64,000 bases of DNA, taken from contig JAILLF010000010.1 of assembly GCA_024693365.1 (NCBI GenBank), positions 186,001 through 250,000 of the forward strand. The letters run 5' to 3'. The notes beneath the pieces are model-generated. The model had not been told where the DNA came from. It saw only the letters and a program-made list of their open reading frames with translations, and ran no database searches. This document shows, one piece after another, positions 59,743 through 64,000 of this stretch; position 1 is the stretch's first letter; every line of letters starts with the position of its first letter. The stretch comes from Acetatifactor sp. (GTDB taxonomy: Bacteria > Bacillota > Clostridia > Lachnospirales > Lachnospiraceae). Position numbers and translations under genes: made by a program.

Positions 59743-61356
59743 TTAGACAAGATCCATGGGATCAACGTTGCATTCCAAAAGAACGGATTCGTCGTCCTTT
59801 AAGAATTCATCGAGAACCGCATCTGCCTTTTTCATGTTGTCAAGCCTCAAATACTTCACGTCATAAGCAGATACCAGCTTTTTGAGATCGGGGCTTCCGT
59901 CAAGGTCCACGACGGAATAATGATCCTTATAAGTAAAGTGCTGATACTGTCTCACCATGCCAAGATACTTGTTAGCGATGACAATAATTTTAACGGGAAT
60001 GCCGTGCTGTCTCATGGTGGCAAGCTCCATCATGGACATCTGGAAGGAACCGTCACCGCATACCGCAATGACCTGTCTGTCGGGTGCCGCAAGCTTAGCG
60101 CCCATGGCTGCAGGGATGGAATACCCCATGGTTCCCATTCCGCCTGAGGTCATGAACCTTCCGTTCTTTACAACGTGATATGCGCAGGACCAGATCTGAT
60201 TCTGTCCAACGTCAGCCACGTAAACCGCATTGTCCTGCATCTTTTCTGAAAGCATGGTGATAAATGCAGCCGGATCCACGTAGTTGGGATTTGGCTTTCT
60301 CTTCGGCGCCATGGAGATTCTGTACTCGGACAGCTCCTTGATCCACTCCTTACACTCGCAGGAAATATCCTGTGCCAGAAAATCAGCAAAGATATGCTTT
60401 GCGTCTCCAACCAAAGGAATGGTCGGGCCTGCATTCTTACCGATTTCCGCAGGATCCACGTCAATGTGTACCAACACCTTGTTTCTGGTGATCAGCTCCG
60501 GCTGGTTCACTGCCCTGTCAGCCACTCTTGCACCGACCATGATCAGCAGGTCGGAATCTTGAATTGCCTTGTTTGCATAAGGCTTTCCGTTGTTTCCAAC
60601 CATGCCAAAATAAAGAGGATCCTTCGTCGGCATAACGCCAATTCCCATCATGGTAGAAACTACGGGAACGCCAAATTTCTTTGAAAACTCGCGGATCTCT
60701 CCCTCTGCCTCTGACAAGAGAACGCCGCCGCCCACGCAAAGCAGGGGCTTTTTCGCCTTTTCCAATTCCTTTACGACCTTTTTGATCTGAACGGCATTAC
60801 CCTTTACGGTAGGCTTATAGGTACGCATGTTAATCTCTTCCGGATAAATAAATTTATCCACGGAGGCATTCTGTACGTCGATGGGCACGTCAATCAAAAC
60901 GGGACCTTTTCTGCCCGTGTTTGCAATGTGAAACGCTTCCTTAAAGATTCTGGGAATGTCTTTTGCATCCCTTACAAGATAGCTATATTTAACAAAGGAT
61001 TCTACTGCGCCGGTGATGTCTGCTTCCTGGAAGACGTCACTTCCAAGGAGTTCACTGTTCACCTGACCCGTGATGCAAATCAGTGGAATGCTGTCAGCAA
61101 ATGCCGTTGCAATGCCCGTGATCACGTTCGTTGCCCCGGGGCCGCTGGTAACGGCGCAAACGCCAGGCTTTCCCGTCATTCTTGCCATGCCGCTTGCTGC
61201 ATGTGCAGCATTTTGTTCCGTACGGATCAAAATCGTACGAATGTCAGATTCCAATATGGAGTTATAAAATGGACAGATTGCGACTCCGGGATATCCAAAG
61301 ACCGTCGTCACCTGCTCCGCTTCCAGACATTTTATAATGGCATCTGCTCCATTCAT
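59743..61356 (-). CDS. ilvB: Acetolactate synthase catalytic subunit
   Basis: 537 residues from the ATG after GGAGGG. The ThDP Glu is in IRTEQNAAHAASGMAR. The ThDP/Mg motif is CGDGSFQMSMMELATMRQHG to ANKYLGMVRQ. Near the N-terminus FGYPGVAICPFYNS differs from the common GYPGGAVLP form. The divergent N-terminal loop may alter substrate preference (inference). First gene of an ilvB-ilvN operon with promoter at 61409-61437. Confidence 0.93.
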   Translation of the reverse strand: MNGADAIIKCLEAEQVTTVFGYPGVAICPFYNSILESDIRTILIRTEQNAAHAASGMARMTGKPGVCAVTSGPGATNVITGIATAFADSIPLICITGQVNSELLGSDVFQEADITGAVESFVKYSYLVRDAKDIPRIFKEAFHIANTGRKGPVLIDVPIDVQNASVDKFIYPEEINMRTYKPTVKGNAVQIKKVVKELEKAKKPLLCVGGGVLLSEAEGEIREFSKKFGVPVVSTMMGIGVMPTKDPLYFGMVGNNGKPYANKAIQDSDLLIMVGARVADRAVNQPELITRNKVLVHIDVDPAEIGKNAGPTIPLVGDAKHIFADFLAQDISCECKEWIKELSEYRISMAPKRKPNPNYVDPAAFITMLSEKMQDNAVYVADVGQNQIWSCAYHVVKNGRFMTSGGMGTMGYSIPAAMGAKLAAPDRQVIAVCGDGSFQMSMMELATMRQHGIPVKIIVIANKYLGMVRQYQHFTYKDHYSVVDLDGSPDLKKLVSAYDVKYLRLDNMKKADAVLDEFLKDDESVLLECNVDPMDLV

Positions 61357-61408
61357 GCTTTTTCCCTCCGTTTTTTCCGTCATTCAAAATTAGCTACGTT
61401 AGCTTAAA

Positions 61409-61437
61409 ATTATACATCGTAATCCATAGTAATTCAA
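61409..61437 (-). promoter_or_regulatory. Promoter of ilvB
   Basis: Minus strand: TTGAAT, 17 bp, TATAAT. It lies about 50 bp before the ilvB start with no room for a T-box leader. Confidence 0.8.
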
Positions 61438-61485
61438 GCATCTCTTAAAATTCTTTTAAGATTCTCGAAAGAAGGCATTTTATGG

Positions 61486-61514
61486 TTGATAAAAAATGGC
61501 AAACGTGATAAATT
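61486..61514 (+). promoter_or_regulatory. Promoter of the lipoprotein gene
   Basis: Plus strand: TTGATA, 17 bp, TAAATT, about 45 bp before the ATG. The spacer to ilvB holds divergent promoters. Confidence 0.55.
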
Positions 61515-61559
61515 GTATCTGTTTAAGAAGAACGTGAACTTTTGGAGGAATGCTTAGAA

Positions 61560-62069
61560 ATGCATAAGAGAATTAGATTAATACTTTTGGCCATTGTTTT
61601 TTCCGTTTTTTTCTGCGGCTGCAGCAAGAAAACAGATCCCGAGGCCGTCAAGTTTAAGAATGACATAGAAAATTTCTGTAACAGCATCTCAAACCTGGAT
61701 CAATCCATCAATCAGATTGACGCGACTTCAGACAACGCTCCTGCCCAGCTTTTAGAGTATTTGGACGAAGTGGCAATGCGTTTTAAGACTTTTGCCGCAC
61801 TGGATTTTCCGGAGAAATATGATTATCTCGAGCATTTGGCCGATGAAGGCAGCGATTACATGAGCGTGGCAGTTGATAATTATCACAAAGCCTTTTCCAA
61901 CGGTGCCTATAATGAAAACATTTCTGAATTTGCCCAAGAGAATTATTCCAGAGCCATTAAAAGAATTAAGATTATCATCGCTCTTCTGAAGGGTGAAGAA
62001 ATTACGGATCCCGACATCGTCATCTCCTACAAGAGTGACGAAGCAGCCACGGAACAACCTGAAGAATAA
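61560..62069 (+). CDS. Small lipoprotein of unknown function
   Basis: 169 residues from the ATG 11 bp after GGAGG; the apparent earlier start is a TTG within the ribosome site. A lipoprotein signal peptide ends FFCGC (lipobox, Cys near residue 21). The mature part is helical (four-helix type), with no recognised family; it recalls small helical lipoproteins of Firmicutes. The C-terminus is acidic. Likely anchored at the outer face of the membrane. Confidence 0.8.
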   Translation: MHKRIRLILLAIVFSVFFCGCSKKTDPEAVKFKNDIENFCNSISNLDQSINQIDATSDNAPAQLLEYLDEVAMRFKTFAALDFPEKYDYLEHLADEGSDYMSVAVDNYHKAFSNGAYNENISEFAQENYSRAIKRIKIIIALLKGEEITDPDIVISYKSDEAATEQPEE

Positions 62070-62100
62070 CTCTTTTAGCCAATTTATAAAATTACAAATA

Positions 62101-62143
62101 AAAAAGCTTGACCGGATCTGATTCCAGCCAAGCTTTTCTTTTG
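62101..62143. terminator. Bidirectional terminator
   Basis: AAAAGCTTG...CAAGCTTTT with inner pairs; T-runs on both strands. It serves the plus-strand lipoprotein gene and the minus-strand GGGtGRT gene. Confidence 0.8.
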
Positions 62144-62162
62144 CCTCAAAATATTTCTTTGA

Positions 62163-63173
62163 TTAGAACTTACCAGCGGTTGCTGCTTCCTCAATGCCTA
62201 CTGCAACTGCTACGGTAGCGCCAACCATAGGGTTATTACCCATACCGATCAGACCCATCATCTCAACGTGAGCAGGTACGGAGGAGGAACCAGCAAACTG
62301 AGCGTCGCTGTGCATTCTTCCAAGGGTATCGGTCATGCCGTAGGAAGCAGGACCGGCTGCCATGTTGTCGGGATGCAGGGTACGTCCGGTACCGCCGCCG
62401 GATGCAACGGAGAAGTACTTCTTACCAGCCTCGGTGCGCTCCTTCTTGTAGGTACCTGCAACGGGATGCTGGAATCTGGTAGGATTAGTGGAGTTACCGG
62501 TAATGGAAACGTCTACGTTCTCCTTCCACATGATTGCAACGCCTTCAGGAACGGAGTTTGCGCCGTAGCAGTTAACCTTAGCGCGAAGTCCTTCGGAATA
62601 TGCCTTGCGGGATACTTCCTTAACGGTGTTGGTATAAGGATCGTACTCAGTCTCAACGAAGGTGAAACCATTGATTCTGGAAATGATCTGTGAAGCGTCT
62701 TTTCCAAGACCGTTCAGAATAACGCGAAGGGGCTTCTGACGAACCTTGTTAGCCTTCTCAGCGATACCGATGGCACCCTCTGCAGCAGCGAAGCTCTCGT
62801 GACCGGCAAGGAAGCAAAAGCAATCCGTGTCCTCTTCGAGAAGCATCTTGCCAAGGTTACCATGGCCAAGACCTACCTTACGGGTATCAGCAACGGATCC
62901 GGGAATGCAGAATGCCTGAAGTCCCTCACCAATTGCAGCTGCAGCGTCTGCAGCCTTACGGCAATTCTTCTTGATCGCGATGGCAGCACCAACGGTGTAT
63001 GCCCAGCAAGCGTTCTCAAAGCAGATGGGCTGGATCTTCTTAACCTGCTCATATACGTCAAGACCTGCATCCTTCGTGATCTTCTCAGCTTCTTCCAGGG
63101 AAGAGATGCCATAGCTGTTTAATACTTTATTGATCTGATCAATACGTCTTTCATATGATTCAAATAATGCCAT
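62163..63173 (-). CDS. GGGtGRT protein
   Basis: 336 residues. Family-naming motif SGGGTGRTLHPDN is present. AGGAGG precedes the ATG. Highly conserved Gly-rich sequence and a C-terminal GLIGMGNNPMVGATVAVAVG suggest cofactor or metabolite binding. Biological role is not established. It is always close to a NifU-like scaffold gene (20 bp upstream here), so a link with Fe-S or cysteine chemistry is plausible. Confidence 0.9.
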   Translation of the reverse strand: MALFESYERRIDQINKVLNSYGISSLEEAEKITKDAGLDVYEQVKKIQPICFENACWAYTVGAAIAIKKNCRKAADAAAAIGEGLQAFCIPGSVADTRKVGLGHGNLGKMLLEEDTDCFCFLAGHESFAAAEGAIGIAEKANKVRQKPLRVILNGLGKDASQIISRINGFTFVETEYDPYTNTVKEVSRKAYSEGLRAKVNCYGANSVPEGVAIMWKENVDVSITGNSTNPTRFQHPVAGTYKKERTEAGKKYFSVASGGGTGRTLHPDNMAAGPASYGMTDTLGRMHSDAQFAGSSSVPAHVEMMGLIGMGNNPMVGATVAVAVGIEEAATAGKF

Positions 63174-63193
63174 TGTATTTTGCCTCCTCTTCC

Positions 63194-63898
63194 TTATTTC
63201 ACTTCTTTATCGGTTCTGGGATCAATGATCTTCACTGCGTCAGCAACGCGGCCATACTGACCACAAGCCTTCTCGTATGCAGTGTTGGGATCGTCACCCT
63301 TCTTGATGAAGTCGGTCATCTTTCCGAGGCTGACAAACTTGTAACCGATGATCTGGTTCTCTGCATCCAGAGCGATGCCGGTAACGTAACCTTCAGCCAT
63401 CTCCAGATAACGAGGACCCTTTGCAAGCGTACCGTACATGGTGCCAACCTGGCTTCTAAGTCCCTTACCAAGATCCTCAAGTCCGGCGCCAACAGGCAGA
63501 CCTTCCTCGGAGAATGCACTCTGGCTGCGGCCGTAAACGATCTGCAGGAAGAGTTCTCTCATAGCGGTGTTAATAGCGTCACATACAAGGTCAGTGTTCA
63601 GAGCCTCCATAACGGTAAGGCCGGGAAGAATTTCAGCAGCCATTGCTGCGGAATGGGTCATGCCGGAGCATCCGATGGTCTCAACGAGAGCCTCCTGAAT
63701 GATACCCTCCTTAACGTTGAGGGAAAGCTTGCAGGCACCCTGCTGAGGTGCGCACCAGCCTACGCCATGGGTAAAACCAGAGATGTCTTCCACTCTCTTT
63801 GCCTGCACCCACTTTGCTTCTTCAGGGATGGGAGCGCAGCCGTGATGTACGCCCTGTGCCACGGGACACATTTCTTCAACTTCCTTTGAATAAATCAT
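63194..63898 (-). CDS. NifU-like iron-sulfur scaffold protein (GGGtGRT partner)
   Basis: 234 residues from the ATG after AAAGGAG. Three cysteine positions resemble NifU/IscU ligands: HHGCAPIPEEAK, WCAPQQGACKLSL and IGCSGMTHSAAM. The C-terminal region has GYKFVSLGKMTDFIKKGDD. It likely loads or holds an Fe-S cluster for the GGGtGRT protein. The family is known from anaerobes only by context, and the partnership is inferred from adjacency. Confidence 0.88.
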   Translation of the reverse strand: MIYSKEVEEMCPVAQGVHHGCAPIPEEAKWVQAKRVEDISGFTHGVGWCAPQQGACKLSLNVKEGIIQEALVETIGCSGMTHSAAMAAEILPGLTVMEALNTDLVCDAINTAMRELFLQIVYGRSQSAFSEEGLPVGAGLEDLGKGLRSQVGTMYGTLAKGPRYLEMAEGYVTGIALDAENQIIGYKFVSLGKMTDFIKKGDDPNTAYEKACGQYGRVADAVKIIDPRTDKEVK

Positions 63899-64000
63899 GT
63901 GAAATCTCCTTTCGATGTTCTCTATTTCATGATACCGTCCCAAGTCTCCTTAGAGTTTGACAAAAAAGTATCATTATCTCGATTATTTTCTCACGTTTAA

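Noticed and set aside
61384..61559. T-box or other amino-acid riboswitch before ilvB, leuC or hisZ
   Set aside because: Leaders are too short and lack T-box core elements; promoters lie close to the start codons.
63155..63889. Plus-strand 244-residue ORF opposite the NifU-like gene
   Set aside because: Shadow frame; the minus-strand gene carries family cysteines and ribosome site.

Overview
The window looks like chromosomal DNA of a low-to-mid GC Clostridia, most likely Lachnospiraceae (inference). Supporting points are C+ ribosomal protein L28, GerW/YtfJ- and YlbJ-type sporulation genes, RecU, a short HisG with HisZ, the GGGtGRT/NifU-like pair, strong GGAGG ribosome sites and the density of families typical of that group. 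Almost all genes lie on the minus strand. Only four plus-strand genes are supported: a 65-residue ORF, a YlbJ-like gene, rpmB and a lipoprotein. No rRNA, tRNA, CRISPR array, prophage or insertion sequence with a transposase was seen.

Layout. 16-8424: a housekeeping run of MoxR, DUF58 and DUF4129-type genes, two linked radical-SAM genes, RNase G-like, NUDIX and Dtd. 8603-22151: an accessory block described below. 22633-27720: a partial histidine operon, hisZ-G-D-B-IE, with a clear promoter and an overlapping palindrome. 27834-34547: RecU, pseudouridine synthases, a short-chain dehydrogenase, a YlbJ-like protein and a cell-wall amidase. 34620-46346: coaD, rsmD, parC/parE-type topoisomerase genes, degV, recG, a fakA-like gene, an Asp23-family gene and rpmB. 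46482-54783: small and sporulation-associated genes, NUDIX, a two-gene U32 system, zapA, ruvBA and a MATE pump. 54857-61356: branched-chain amino acid synthesis (leuCD, ilvC, two ilvN-type genes, ilvB). 61560-63898: a lipoprotein, then GGGtGRT and a NifU-like scaffold.

The most unusual protein-coding region is 8603-22151. An orphan solute-binding lipoprotein and a membrane-bound Cache-like/LuxR-HTH regulator are followed by a ten-gene run behind a 19-bp perfect palindrome. That run encodes three proteins sharing a new-looking motif (one with a DUF4332-like helical module), a coiled-coil protein, a disordered linker protein, two TPR-like proteins, a DUF6765-type metalloprotein, a small DUF1508-like protein and a 1091-residue protein. 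The last combines a zinc-dependent phospholipase C fold, about seven degenerate 24-residue helical repeats and three PLAT-like lipid-binding domains. This resembles alpha-toxin in outline but has no signal peptide. My inference is that an extracellular ligand is read by the lipoprotein and membrane regulator and switches on an intracellular, membrane-acting assembly.

The most unusual non-coding region is 56771-57398, between leuC and ilvC. It holds two 195-bp elements in opposite orientation that align without gaps. They share four conserved blocks, while their stem sequences differ almost completely yet stay complementary. This covariation points to a structured RNA or DNA element under selection for folding. 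Other curiosities are a perfect 35-bp inverted repeat upstream of parE, a window-wide excess of ACGT with a deficit of ATGT/ACAT, and a HisIE fused to a HisF-like barrel that has lost both catalytic aspartates.
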